Source of the DNA: Pseudomonas sp. FeN3W
Lineage (GTDB): Bacteria; Pseudomonadota; Gammaproteobacteria; Pseudomonadales; Pseudomonadaceae
Assembly: GCA_030263805.2 (NCBI GenBank)
Contig: CP136010.1
Coordinates: 2,495,001-2,559,000 of the forward strand
Direction of reading: 5' to 3'
DNA length: 64,000 nucleotides
Shown: positions 34,793 to 43,022 of the stretch, piece after piece
Layout of the letters: every line of letters begins with the position of its first letter
Numbering within the stretch: position 1 is the stretch's first letter
The notes under the pieces: generated by a model
Seen by the model: the letters and a program-made list of their open reading frames with translations, nothing else
What the model was told of the DNA's origin: nothing
Databases searched by the model: none
Program-made: the position numbers and the translations under genes

Positions 34793-36069
34793 ATGATTAA
34801 TTCGTTAAGCCTTCCTGGGTACCAGTTGGTGGATTCTGATGAGCAGAATGAAGACATACATTTTCGGCTTGAAGCACCTACACCAGTAGCCTGCGAGGGG
34901 TGCGGCGTGCAGGGTGAGTTCGTGCGGTTCGGCAAGCGTGACGTTCCCTATCGTGATCTGCCCATCCACGGCAAGCGGGTCACTCTCTGGGTGGTCCGCC
35001 GCCGATACACCTGCCGGGCCTGCAAGACAACATTCAGGCCCCAGCTACCGGAGATGGTGGACGGATTCCGTATGACACTGCGGCTGCATGAGTACGTGGA
35101 GAAGGAATCCTTCAACCACCCCTACACCTTTGTGGCGGCACAGACCGGCCTGGACGAGAAGACGGTGCGCGACATCTTCAACGCCCGCGCCGAGTTCCTG
35201 GGGCGCTGGCACCGCTTCGAGACGCCCCGCATCCTGGGCATTGACGAGCTATACCTGAACAAGCGCTACCGCTGCATTCTGACCAACATTGAGGAGCGAA
35301 CCCTGCTCGACCTGCTGGCCACCCGCCGCCAGGACGTGGTGACCAACTACCTGATGAAGCTGAAAGACCGGCAGAAGGTCGAGATCGTCAGCATGGACAT
35401 GTGGAACCCCTACCGGGCAGCGGTCAAGGCTGTGCTGCCCCAGGCCCGTATCGTGGTCGATAAGTTCCATGTGGTGCGCATGGCCAACGATGCCCTGAGA
35501 GAGTGCGCAAGGGCCTCAGAAAGGAGCCGAAACCGTCCCAGAGCCGGACTCTCAAGGGAGACCGGAAAATCCTGCTGAAACGCGCTCACGAAGTCTCAGA
35601 CCGGGAGCGCCTCATCATGGAGACCTGGACAGGCGCGTTCCCGCAACTGCTGGCCGCCTACGAGCACAAGGAGCGCTTCTACGGCATCTGGGACGCCACC
35701 ACACGGCTCCAGGCAGAAGCCGCCCTGGACGAGTGGATAGCCACCATCCCGAAGGGCCAAAAGGAAGTCTGGAGCGATCTGGTCAGGGCAGTGGGAAACT
35801 GGCGCGAAGAGACCATGACCTACTTCGAGACGGACATGCCCGTCACCAACGCTTACACGGAGTCCATCAACCGACTGGCCAAGGACAAGAACCGTGAAGG
35901 GCGCGGTTACTCCTTCGAGGTGATGCGGGCACGAATGCTCTACACCACGAAGCACAAGAAGAAGGCACCGACTGCGAAGGTCTCTCCTTTCTACAAGAAA
36001 ACCATCGGTTACGGACTGCCGGACTTCGCAGAGGAACTCAACTACGGAGTCGATCTATCAACCATCTGA
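34793..36069 (+). pseudogene. tnpA: ISL3-family transposase, frameshifted
   Basis: The 5' frame (34793 to the stop at 35578) carries a zinc ribbon (CEGCGVQG and YTCRACKTTFRP), an HTH and the first catalytic Asp regions ILGIDELYLNKRYRC and VSMDMWNPYRAAV. The 3' frame (35503-36069) carries KGDRKILLKRAHEVSDRERL and the catalytic Glu region TNAYTESINRLAKDKNREGR. The frames meet at about 35496-35499. One additional G after CCCTG restores ALERVRKGLRKE and a single product of about 425 residues. No slippery sequence is present, so this looks like a real 1-nt deletion or a sequencing error. Confidence 0.88.
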
Positions 36070-36082
36070 GGGTGGTATCAGA

Positions 36083-36108
36083 TTGATGGGGTGAAGGTGC
36101 CCCATCAA
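36083..36108. terminator. Hairpin before the right end of the IS
   Basis: TTGATGGGG and CCCCATCAA form a perfect 9-bp stem around an 8-nt loop, 13 nt after the transposase stop and overlapping the inner edge of the right inverted repeat. It could end IS transcripts and reduce read-through into the rsb genes. Confidence 0.6.
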
Positions 36109-36127
36109 CCATTAAATCCGTATACCC
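36104..36127 (-). repeat. Right terminal inverted repeat of the ISL3 element
   Basis: Read on the minus strand it begins GGGTATACGGA and ends GGTTGAT, pairing with the left end at 20 of 24 positions. Confidence 0.88.
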
Positions 36128-36135
36128 AAAAAACT

Positions 36136-36751
36136 CTCGCGCAGCCGCGCACTGCTCGGCATGGATTCGCAACAGACCGCCGGCTTCATCTTCGCCATCA
36201 AGCGTCCGCTGATGGCCCTGCTGCAGAGCGAGTACGCCAATGAGCCGGCAGTATTCGCCGAGCAGCTGTGGGCGGTCTCCGAGCTGATCGACAGCCTGGG
36301 TCTATACACCGTGCGCACCTTCCAGAAATCCCGCGAAGAGGTGATCAAGCGTCAGCAGGAAGAGCTGCTGGAGCTGTCGACCCCGGTGGTCAAGCTATGG
36401 GACGGTGTGCTCGCCCTGCCGATGATCGGTACCCTCGACTCGCAGCGCACCCAGGTGGTGATGGAGTCGCTGCTGCAGCGCATCGTCGATACCGGTTCGG
36501 AAATCGCCATCATCGATATCACCGGCGTGCCAACGGTCGATACGCTGGTCGCCCAGCACCTGCTCAAGACCGTCACCGCCATCCGCCTGATGGGCGCCGA
36601 CTGCATCATCAGCGGCGTGCGTCCGCAGATCGCGCAGACCATCGTACACCTGGGTCTGGACCTGCAGGGCATCGTCACCAAGGCCAGTCTGGCCGACGCC
36701 CTGGCCCTGGCCCTGCGCCGCTCCGGCCTCACCGTCACGAAGGCCGTTTAA
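36136..36751 (+). pseudogene. rsbR: RsbR-like stressosome protein, 3' fragment with STAS domain
   Basis: This is the distal part of the gene split at codon 78. It holds the rest of the helical sensor (QQTAGFIFAIKRPLMALLQS), the linker helix SREEVIKRQQEELLELSTPV, and a full STAS domain with IIDITGVPTVDTLVAQHLL and SGVRPQIAQTIVHLGLDL, the two segments that carry phosphorylatable threonines in RsbR proteins. An ATG at 36161 could start a free 196-residue sensor-truncated STAS protein. The TAA overlaps the rsbS ATG by one base. Confidence 0.87.
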
Positions 36752-37113
36752 TGGACCGCATACCCATTCTGCGGATGGGCGAGTTTCTGCTCGTCACCAT
36801 CCAGGTCGACATGCACGACCAACTGGCGATGACCCTGCAGGACGACCTGGCCGAACGCATCAGCGCGACCTCGGCAAAGGCCGTGCTGATCGATATCTCC
36901 GCGCTGGACATGGTCGACTCCTTCATTGGCCGGATGATCGGCACCATCTCCGGCCTGTCGCGCATCATGGATGCCGAGACCGTGGTGGTCGGGATGCAGC
37001 CCGCCGTAGCCATCACCCTGGTCGAACTCGGCCTCGAACTGCCCGGCGTCAGCACCGCGCTGAACGTCGAGCGCGGCATGCAGCTGCTGCGCACCCGCGT
37101 GGCCACGCAATGA
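36751..37113 (+). CDS. rsbS: RsbS-like STAS stressosome protein
   Basis: A 120-residue single STAS domain. The strand-helix ALIDISALDMVDSF region (written here as VLIDISALDMVDSFIGRMIG) carries the serine phosphorylated by the switch kinase in RsbS proteins. RIPILRMGEFLLVTIQVDMH is the typical start. With RsbR it should form the stressosome core that holds RsbT. It is coupled to the rsbR fragment by a 1-nt overlap and to rsbT by 4 nt. Confidence 0.93.
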   Translation: MDRIPILRMGEFLLVTIQVDMHDQLAMTLQDDLAERISATSAKAVLIDISALDMVDSFIGRMIGTISGLSRIMDAETVVVGMQPAVAITLVELGLELPGVSTALNVERGMQLLRTRVATQ

Positions 37114-37514
37114 TCGTGCGCAGCAGCGGCAGCCAGCCGGTGCGCCTCGAACAGGATGTCGTGCTGGCCCGGCAGACCGTGCGCAAGCTGACCCAGGAAT
37201 GCGCCATGCGCCTGATCGACCAGACCAAGCTGGTCACGGCGGTCAGCGAGCTAGCGCGTAACACCGTGGTCTACGGCGGCGGTGGCGACATGGATTGGCA
37301 GCTGATCGAGGACGGCACGCGGGTCGGCGTGCGCCTGACCTTCCGCGACGAAGGCCCAGGCATCGCCGACATCAAGCTGGCCATGACCGACGGCTGGACG
37401 TCCGGCAGCGGCCTCGGCCTGGGGCTGACCGGCGCCAAGCGGCTGGTCGACGAGTTCGAACTCGACAGCACGGTCGGCGCGGGCACCCGAATCACCATCA
37501 CGCGGTGGACATGA
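37110..37514 (+). CDS. rsbT: RsbT-like switch serine kinase
   Basis: A 134-residue GHKL kinase. The N-box is VSELARNTVVYGGGG, the G1 box FRDEGPGIADIKLAM, and the G2 box SGSGLGLGLTGAKRL. In the Bacillus system RsbT phosphorylates RsbR and RsbS, is then released, and activates a partner phosphatase. Here the downstream partner is not RsbU; the next gene encodes an ATPase-SpoIIE fusion. ATGA overlaps on both sides. Confidence 0.93.
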   Translation: MIVRSSGSQPVRLEQDVVLARQTVRKLTQECAMRLIDQTKLVTAVSELARNTVVYGGGGDMDWQLIEDGTRVGVRLTFRDEGPGIADIKLAMTDGWTSGSGLGLGLTGAKRLVDEFELDSTVGAGTRITITRWT

Positions 37515-38521
37515 ACGTTCAGGGAAGCGTCTCTCAGGTCCTGCTGATCGAAGAAAACAGCCAGATCGGCCACGCCCGCCGCGTCGCCCAGCGGCTGGCC
37601 GAACAGCATGGCTTCGACGCCACCGATGCCGGGCGTGTCGCCCTGCTCGCGACCGAGCTGGGCAGCAACCTGCTCAAGCACGCCACCCGCGGCGAGTTGC
37701 ACTTGCGCGTGATCGATGGACGTGACGGTCGCGGCGTGGAAATCATCGCGGTCGACCGCGGCCCCGGCTTTGAACTCGACCAGTGCCTGACCGACGGTTT
37801 TTCCACCCACGGCACCCAAGGCATCGGGCTCGGTGCCCTGGCGCGTCAGGCCCAGGTGTTCGACGTCTATTCCGATGCGCGCGGCTCGGTAGTGCTGGCG
37901 CAGCTATTTCCCCGCTGCGTGCAGCCACCGTCGTGGCGCTACGGCGTCAGCCAGCATCCGTACCCGGGTGAACAGGTTTGCGGCGACACCTGGCAGCTGG
38001 CCTTCGATGGGCAGCGTTGCAGTGCCCTGGTCATCGACGGCATCGGCCATGGCGAGCTTGCCCGCCAGGCCGCCGAGGCAGGCGCCGCGGCGTTTGCAGA
38101 AACCCCGCTGGATTCCCCCTTCGCCCTGTTCAGCAACATGCACCTGGCGATGAACGGCACTCGCGGCGGCGCCGCGGCCATCGCGCACTTCGACAGCCAA
38201 CGACAGACGCTGGATTTCGCCGGCATCGGCAATATCGGCGCCAGCCTGATCGGTAGCGAGGGATCGCGTGGCCTGGCCTCACACCCCGGCATCGTCGGCA
38301 TACGCTTTCGCAAGGCACATGTCTTCGACTACCCACTGGGCGAGGCGCGGCTCCTGGTGCTCTACAGCGATGGCCTGCAGACACGCTGGAATCTGCGCGA
38401 CTACCCCGGTCTCGTTCACCGTCACCCAGCTATCATCGCCACACTGTTGCATCGCGACTTCTGCCGCGGCCGCGACGACGTAACCGTGCTGGCACTCAAT
38501 CTGGAGGCTCCTCGTGGCTGA
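37511..38521 (+). CDS. ATP-binding SpoIIE-family phosphatase (RsbX-like fusion)
   Basis: 336 residues in two parts. Residues about 1-130 are a second GHKL ATPase domain (LATELGSNLLKHATRGEL, AVDRGPGFELD, QGIGLGALARQ). Residues about 145-336 are a PP2C/SpoIIE phosphatase with metal aspartates in ALVIDGIGHGELARQAAEAG, LLVLYSDGLQTRW and CRGRDDVTVLALNL. RsbX-type phosphatases reset stressosomes by dephosphorylating RsbR and RsbS; a kinase-like domain in the same chain could give opposing activities. It overlaps the next gene by 8 nt. Confidence 0.9.
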   Translation: MNVQGSVSQVLLIEENSQIGHARRVAQRLAEQHGFDATDAGRVALLATELGSNLLKHATRGELHLRVIDGRDGRGVEIIAVDRGPGFELDQCLTDGFSTHGTQGIGLGALARQAQVFDVYSDARGSVVLAQLFPRCVQPPSWRYGVSQHPYPGEQVCGDTWQLAFDGQRCSALVIDGIGHGELARQAAEAGAAAFAETPLDSPFALFSNMHLAMNGTRGGAAAIAHFDSQRQTLDFAGIGNIGASLIGSEGSRGLASHPGIVGIRFRKAHVFDYPLGEARLLVLYSDGLQTRWNLRDYPGLVHRHPAIIATLLHRDFCRGRDDVTVLALNLEAPRG

Positions 38522-39386
38522 TCCGACACCCCCCGAGTCCAGTGACGCCGGCCTGCTCGAGCAGCTGCGCCGCGATAACGAATCGCTGCGCGCCGAGCTC
38601 GAAGAAACCAATCAGGGTGTGCTGGCGCTGTATGCCGAGCTGGATACCCAGGCCGAGCAACTGCGCCAGGCGTCGGACCTGAAAAGCCGCTTTCTGTCGT
38701 ATATGAGTCACGAGTTCCGCACGCCGCTGGGCTCGATTCTCAGCATCACCCGCCTGCTCAGCGATGAACTGGACGGCCCGCTGAGCCCGGAACAGCACAA
38801 GCAGGTGCGTTTCGTCAGCTCGGCCGCCAGCGAGCTGAGCGAGATGGTCGACGATCTGCTCGACCTGGCCAAGATCGAAGCTGGCCGCGTCAGTATTTCC
38901 CCGGCCTGGTTCGACATGCTCGACCTGTTCTCGGCGTTGCGCGGCATGTTTCGCCCCATCGTCGAGGGCTCGCCGATAGACCTCATCTTCGAAGAACCGC
39001 AAGACATTCCACGGCTCTATACCGATGACAAGAAGCTGGCGCAGATCCTGCGCAATTTCATCTCCAATGCGGTGAAATTCACGCCTCAGGGTGTGGTGCG
39101 CGTGTCGGCAAGGCTGGAAAGCCCGCAGCAGGTCCGCTTCGCCGTCAACGATACCGGTATCGGCATCGCCCCCGAGCTGCACGATCGGCTTTTCGAGGAT
39201 TTCGCCCAGGTCGACTCGCCTCTGCAGAAGCGCCTGCGTGGCACCGGCCTCGGCCTGGCGTTGTGCAAGCGTTTCGCCGAGCTGCTCGGCGGTCACGTTG
39301 GCGTGGAAAGCGAACCGGGCAAGGGCTCCGAGTTCTACGTGATCCTGCCTCTGGCGATTGATACGGAGCCTTCCGATGCAGCGTGA
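38514..39386 (+). CDS. Soluble sensor histidine kinase of the rsb module
   Basis: A 290-residue kinase with GTG start. An N-terminal coiled coil (LLEQLRRDNESLRAELEETN) leads to HisKA with YMSHEFRTPLGSILSITRLL (His66) and a HATPase with NFISNAVKFTPQG, NDTGIGIAPE and GTGLGLALCKRFAELLGG. There is no membrane or PAS input, so the signal should come through a protein partner, plausibly RsbT or the phosphatase. The upstream gene overlaps by 8 nt and the hybrid kinase by 11 nt. Confidence 0.92.
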   Translation: MADPTPPESSDAGLLEQLRRDNESLRAELEETNQGVLALYAELDTQAEQLRQASDLKSRFLSYMSHEFRTPLGSILSITRLLSDELDGPLSPEQHKQVRFVSSAASELSEMVDDLLDLAKIEAGRVSISPAWFDMLDLFSALRGMFRPIVEGSPIDLIFEEPQDIPRLYTDDKKLAQILRNFISNAVKFTPQGVVRVSARLESPQQVRFAVNDTGIGIAPELHDRLFEDFAQVDSPLQKRLRGTGLGLALCKRFAELLGGHVGVESEPGKGSEFYVILPLAIDTEPSDAA

Positions 39387-41325
39387 CAGCCGCCTGTTGA
39401 TCGTCGACGACAACGCCCCGACGCGCTATGCGATGCGCCGGGTGCTGGAGCGCCATGGCTATCAGGTGCTGGAAGCCGGCACCGGCAGCGAAGGCCTGGA
39501 ACTAGTGGCCAACGCCGCGCCGGATGCGCTGATCCTCGACGTCAACCTGCCGGACATGAGCGGCTTCGATATCGCCCGTCAACTGCGGGCCGATCCGAAC
39601 ACCGCCCTGCTGCCGCTGATTCACGTGTCCGCCGCCTCCATCGAGACCAACGACATCATCACCGGTCTCGACGCCGGCGGCGACGCCTACCTGATCCACC
39701 CGGTCGATCCCGACGTGCTGCTGGCGACGCTGCGCACCCTGCTGCGGGTGCGCGATACCGAGCGCGCACTGCGTGACAGCGAAGCGCGCTTCCGGGAAAT
39801 CTTCTTCCATGTCGCCGCACCCATCGCGGTACTCGACGCCGAGCTGCAGCTGCACGAGTGCAATCACGCATTCGAACTGCTGATCGGCGCCGCCAGCCCG
39901 GCTTCGCCCCTGTCGCAAAGCGTCGCCGCGGGGCAGGAAGCGATTCTCGCCGAGCTGCGCGCGCATCTGCGGGCCGGCGAGCGCTGGCATACGCCGCTGC
40001 AAATGCAGGTCAATGGCGAGACCCGCGAGACCGAGTGGCAGATTTCCCCGTACCGGGCGCAGGGCCTTGGCCTGGTCTTCGTCGAAGACGTAACCGAACA
40101 GCGTCTGCGTGAACGCGCCCAGCGCCAGGAAATCGCGACCACCACCAGCCAGCTGGCCCATGAGGTCGCCGAGCGCGCACGTACCGAAGAGCAGCTGCTA
40201 CAGGCGCAGAAGATGGATGCGCTGGGCAAACTCACCGGCGGTATCGCCCACGACTTCAACAACCTGCTCACCGGCATCATCACCGGCATAGAGCTGATGA
40301 AGCAGCGCATTATCGAAGGCCGTGCCGACAGCGTACTGCGCTTTGCCGACGCCTCGCTGAGTTCGGCGCGCAGTGCCGCATCGCTGACCAATCGCCTGCT
40401 GGCGTTCGCCCGCAAGCAGCCACTGGACGCTCGCGCGCTGGACATCAACGAACGCATCCGCTCGCTGCAAGACCTGCTGCGCCGCACGATCGGTGAACGC
40501 ATCACGCTGACCTTCGATTTCACCGCCGAGCCCGCAGTGGCGCGGGTGGACGTCAGCCAGTTCGAGAGCGCCCTGCTCAACCTGGTGATCAATGCCCGCG
40601 ATGCGCTGCCCGAAGGCGGGCATATCCGAATCAGTACCTTCCCTTCGGATGGCAGCCAGAAACAGGAACTCACGCCAGGGCGCTACATCGGTTTGTGCGT
40701 GAGCGACGACGGCACGGGCATCGAACCCGGCGTGCTGGACAAGGTGTTCGACCCCTTCTTCACCACCAAGCCCCAGGGTCGTGGCACAGGGCTGGGCCTG
40801 TCGAGCATCTACGGGTTCGCCTTGCAGTCGGGCGGCGATGCGAGCATTCGCAGCACGCTCGGTGCCGGAACCGAAGTCACCCTGCTGCTGCCCGCCGCCA
40901 ACGGCGAACAGACAGCGACACCCGCCGCTGCGCCCGACAGCTCGATGCGCCTGGTCGGCCATGAGCACGTGCTGGTGGTGGAGGACATGCCCAGCGTGCG
41001 CATGCTGATCGTCGAGACGCTTATCGAGGCCGGCTACCGTTGCAGCCAGGCGGGCGACGTGGAAACCGCGCAGTCGTTGCTCGCGGCCGACTCGTCGATC
41101 GACCTGCTGCTGACCGATGTCGGGCTCCCCCGTCTCTCCGGCAGCCAGCTGGCCGAGTGGGCACGCCGCGAGCGCCCGACACTGCCGGTGGTGCTGATGA
41201 CCGGCTATGCGGAGAACGCTTCCAGTCGCGAGGGCTTCGTCGATGAGCGCATGGAACTGGTACTCAAGCCGTTCGAAGGCGCAGACCTGCTGATCAAGAT
41301 CCGCGGCCTGCTCGACGAAGCCTGA
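39376..41325 (+). CDS. REC-PAS-kinase-REC hybrid of the rsb module
   Basis: A 649-residue soluble protein. The N-terminal receiver has Asp55 in LILDVNLPDMSG. A PAS-like domain (about 135-250) leads by coiled coil to HisKA with GGIAHDFNNLLTGIITGI (His292). A HATPase (NLVINARDALPEGG, GTGLGLSSIYGF) and a C-terminal receiver with Asp581 in LLTDVGLPRLSG follow. It probably takes phosphate from the upstream kinase at Asp55. There is no DNA-binding or enzymatic output, so the final step is encoded elsewhere. A terminator follows at 41401. Confidence 0.92.
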   Translation: MQRDSRLLIVDDNAPTRYAMRRVLERHGYQVLEAGTGSEGLELVANAAPDALILDVNLPDMSGFDIARQLRADPNTALLPLIHVSAASIETNDIITGLDAGGDAYLIHPVDPDVLLATLRTLLRVRDTERALRDSEARFREIFFHVAAPIAVLDAELQLHECNHAFELLIGAASPASPLSQSVAAGQEAILAELRAHLRAGERWHTPLQMQVNGETRETEWQISPYRAQGLGLVFVEDVTEQRLRERAQRQEIATTTSQLAHEVAERARTEEQLLQAQKMDALGKLTGGIAHDFNNLLTGIITGIELMKQRIIEGRADSVLRFADASLSSARSAASLTNRLLAFARKQPLDARALDINERIRSLQDLLRRTIGERITLTFDFTAEPAVARVDVSQFESALLNLVINARDALPEGGHIRISTFPSDGSQKQELTPGRYIGLCVSDDGTGIEPGVLDKVFDPFFTTKPQGRGTGLGLSSIYGFALQSGGDASIRSTLGAGTEVTLLLPAANGEQTATPAAAPDSSMRLVGHEHVLVVEDMPSVRMLIVETLIEAGYRCSQAGDVETAQSLLAADSSIDLLLTDVGLPRLSGSQLAEWARRERPTLPVVLMTGYAENASSREGFVDERMELVLKPFEGADLLIKIRGLLDEA

Positions 41326-41400
41326 TGTTGTCGAGCGACATGCGCCGCCGCTGAAATAGCTCGATCTGCGTGTGATGGCGCATGTGCGCAGGCAACAAAA

Positions 41401-41422
41401 AACCCGCCGAAGCGGGTTTTTT
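41401..41422 (+). terminator. Intrinsic terminator after the rsb module
   Basis: AACCCGC and GCGGGTT flank a CGAA loop, with A-tract before and TTTTTT after (41417-41422). It is a textbook Rho-independent terminator, active on the plus strand and possibly both. Confidence 0.92.
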
Positions 41423-41882
41423 CTGACCTTTCCGAATTCCCTTCGATTGCCGTCCTGGCGATGGTCGATCTTCCTGATCCTGAGCGCATCCTGCGCTTCA
41501 GAGTGGGTGTAGATTAATTACATGCCGCGGCCAGAAAAAGGGTCGAACGCCGCAGCCTCTTGTAAGCCTTTTGCTATAGCCACATCAGGCCGGGAACGTT
41601 CAGCTTCCTGGATCAGCTCGTATCAGCTATGAAAACCTTGAAGTAGAGCCGTCGACAATACGCTGACACGCCGTATCGACCGTGTATTGCTGCGACGCGA
41701 TCCAAAACTCGCAAACGCGGCCAGCGGAAGTATTAGTCCTTGGTCAGGTCAAACGAGCCATGAAATTCCCTTTGATGTCATGACTCCTGCTTAAGGCAGA
41801 TGAAAGGCTTCATCTGCCGAGGCAAAGCGGTTCTTGATGACCGAAGGCGACCAAAAAGGTACAGGAATGGGAGGCCCCGGGA
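41423..41882. other. Non-coding stretch between rsb module and phosphatase gene
   Basis: No reading frame here looks coding. The only clear structure is a perfect 10-bp hairpin, GGCAGATGAA (41795-41804) with TTCATCTGCC (41809-41818) and a 4-nt loop, without a T-run. The base composition is more AT-rich than the flanking genes. A small RNA or a decayed gene is possible, but nothing in the sequence proves either. Confidence 0.5.
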
Positions 41883-42449
41883 TCATCGCTCAGATTTTGA
41901 GTAGCGACTCGGCTGCCAGTAGCCGCTGAGCAGCGGCAGCGCTGGACCACACCAGCCGCGCTGACGAAGCTGCCGGGCGATCAACGCGTTCATGATCTTG
42001 TGCCCCATCAGCAGCACGCTTTCATTGGCCTCGGCCAGCTCTATCAACCGTTCTGCCGCCGCACTGGCGCGCCTGCGGGACTCGCGGATGTGCTCGGTAT
42101 GGCTGGCGAAACCGAGGAACCAGGCGCTACGGAACACCAAGCGCCAGAAGCGCGACGGTAATAGCGGCAGGCCCCACTCCGGGTATGGCAGGTGCGCCTC
42201 CGCGAACAGTGGATCGGGCAGCTCGCAGCAGTCGCATCCCAGGTATGCGCGCGATTCTATGCAGCGCTGCACGGAGCTGCAGACCACGATGCCAACCGAA
42301 CCCGCCAGCTCGACCAGATTTTGCGGACGCTCGCTAGCGACGACATCGGCAGAGTTGTAGCGCTCTACCCAGGTCTTCATGCCGACCGGCGTGCTCCAGC
42401 GCGCTGCTCCATGATCGGGTCTACCGTGCCGCACGAGGATGATCTGCAT
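41883..42449 (-). CDS. Histidine phosphatase superfamily protein
   Basis: A 188-residue protein with the phosphohistidine motif IILVRHGRPDHG at residues 3-14, an SSVQRCIESRAYL helix with the second arginine, and the late catalytic His in SVLLMGHKIMNALIARQLRQ. The substrate is unknown; such proteins include phosphoglycerate mutase-like and SixA-like enzymes. A SixA-like role on nearby histidine kinases is conceivable but unsupported. The start MQIILVRHG at 42449 is clear from the motif position. Confidence 0.9.
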   Translation of the reverse strand: MQIILVRHGRPDHGAARWSTPVGMKTWVERYNSADVVASERPQNLVELAGSVGIVVCSSVQRCIESRAYLGCDCCELPDPLFAEAHLPYPEWGLPLLPSRFWRLVFRSAWFLGFASHTEHIRESRRRASAAAERLIELAEANESVLLMGHKIMNALIARQLRQRGWCGPALPLLSGYWQPSRYSKSER

Positions 42450-42539
42450 CTGATTACCGGATACGCAGGCCCGTCCCGCCAAGTACGGGCCTGGCAGCAG
42501 GCGGATAGAAAGAAATTGAAGCTGGGTGGGCGCCGGGGG

Positions 42540-42962
42540 TCACTTATCGAGCTCGTCCTGCTTTTGGAGGAACTCCTCTTCGAGCATCGCATCCTTGACG
42601 GCCTGAGGCTGCTCGTCGAGTAGCGGATCATTCAACTCGCCGCTGGACAGTACGCGGGCGTCCAGCTTGCCCATCAGATGTTCCAGCGCATGCTGCATCT
42701 TGTCCGCCGCGCCATCGACCGCCAGCTGCAGCGACTCGGCCTTGTGCGTCACCGACATCGCCTGATGCCCCTTGGGCCGCGCCTCGATCTGGCAACGCTT
42801 GTCGTCGGCACCGGCCTTCTGCGCGTTTTCATCGCTGACATGGACTTCCACTCGGGTGAGGAAGTCATCGAAACGCTCGAGCCGATCCTCAACGGTCGTG
42901 CCGACCCACTCATGCAGCTCTACGCTGCCGGGGATGTGGTTGCTATTGACCTGCACTTGCAT
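42540..42962 (-). CDS. HPF/RaiA-family ribosome-associated protein
   Basis: A 140-residue protein with the S30AE-type fold: MQVQVNSNHIPGSVELHEWV, LERFDDFLTRVEVHVSDENA, KRCQIEARPKGHQAMSVTHK and the helix LQLAVDGAADKMQHALEHLM. The C-terminus adds an acidic 45-residue tail. Family members bind idle ribosomes; this variant is more divergent than canonical HPF and might act under special stress. It is a single gene divided from the phosphatase by about 90 nt. Confidence 0.82.
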   Translation of the reverse strand: MQVQVNSNHIPGSVELHEWVGTTVEDRLERFDDFLTRVEVHVSDENAQKAGADDKRCQIEARPKGHQAMSVTHKAESLQLAVDGAADKMQHALEHLMGKLDARVLSSGELNDPLLDEQPQAVKDAMLEEEFLQKQDELDK

Positions 42963-43022
42963 ACGACTACTCCTGATAGATGACGTACCTACTAGGATTC
43001 GAGACGTGCGCGGCGGCGAGGT

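Larger units (their letters stand above)
33144..36127 (+). mobile_element. ISL3-family element with passenger regulator and permease
   Basis: A 2984-bp element with 24-bp imperfect ends (20 of 24 identical, starting GGGTAT). It is flanked by GAAAAACT on the left (33136-33143) and AAAAAACT on the right (36128-36135), an 8-bp target duplication with one mismatch, as expected for ISL3. It holds an ArsR-type gene, a permease gene and a frameshifted ISL3 transposase, so it belongs with passenger-carrying ISL3 elements such as the ISPpu12 and ISPst2 types. The passenger genes are visibly more AT-rich than the host genes. It lies inside rsbR. Confidence 0.92.

Noticed and set aside
35485..35510. Programmed ribosomal frameshift in the transposase
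   Set aside because: No slippery heptamer or downstream stimulatory structure is seen, and ISL3 transposases are normally single frame.
41500..41560. tRNA-like fragment after the rsb terminator
   Set aside because: A GGTCGAACG sequence resembles a T-arm, but no acceptor stem or anticodon arm can be formed around it.
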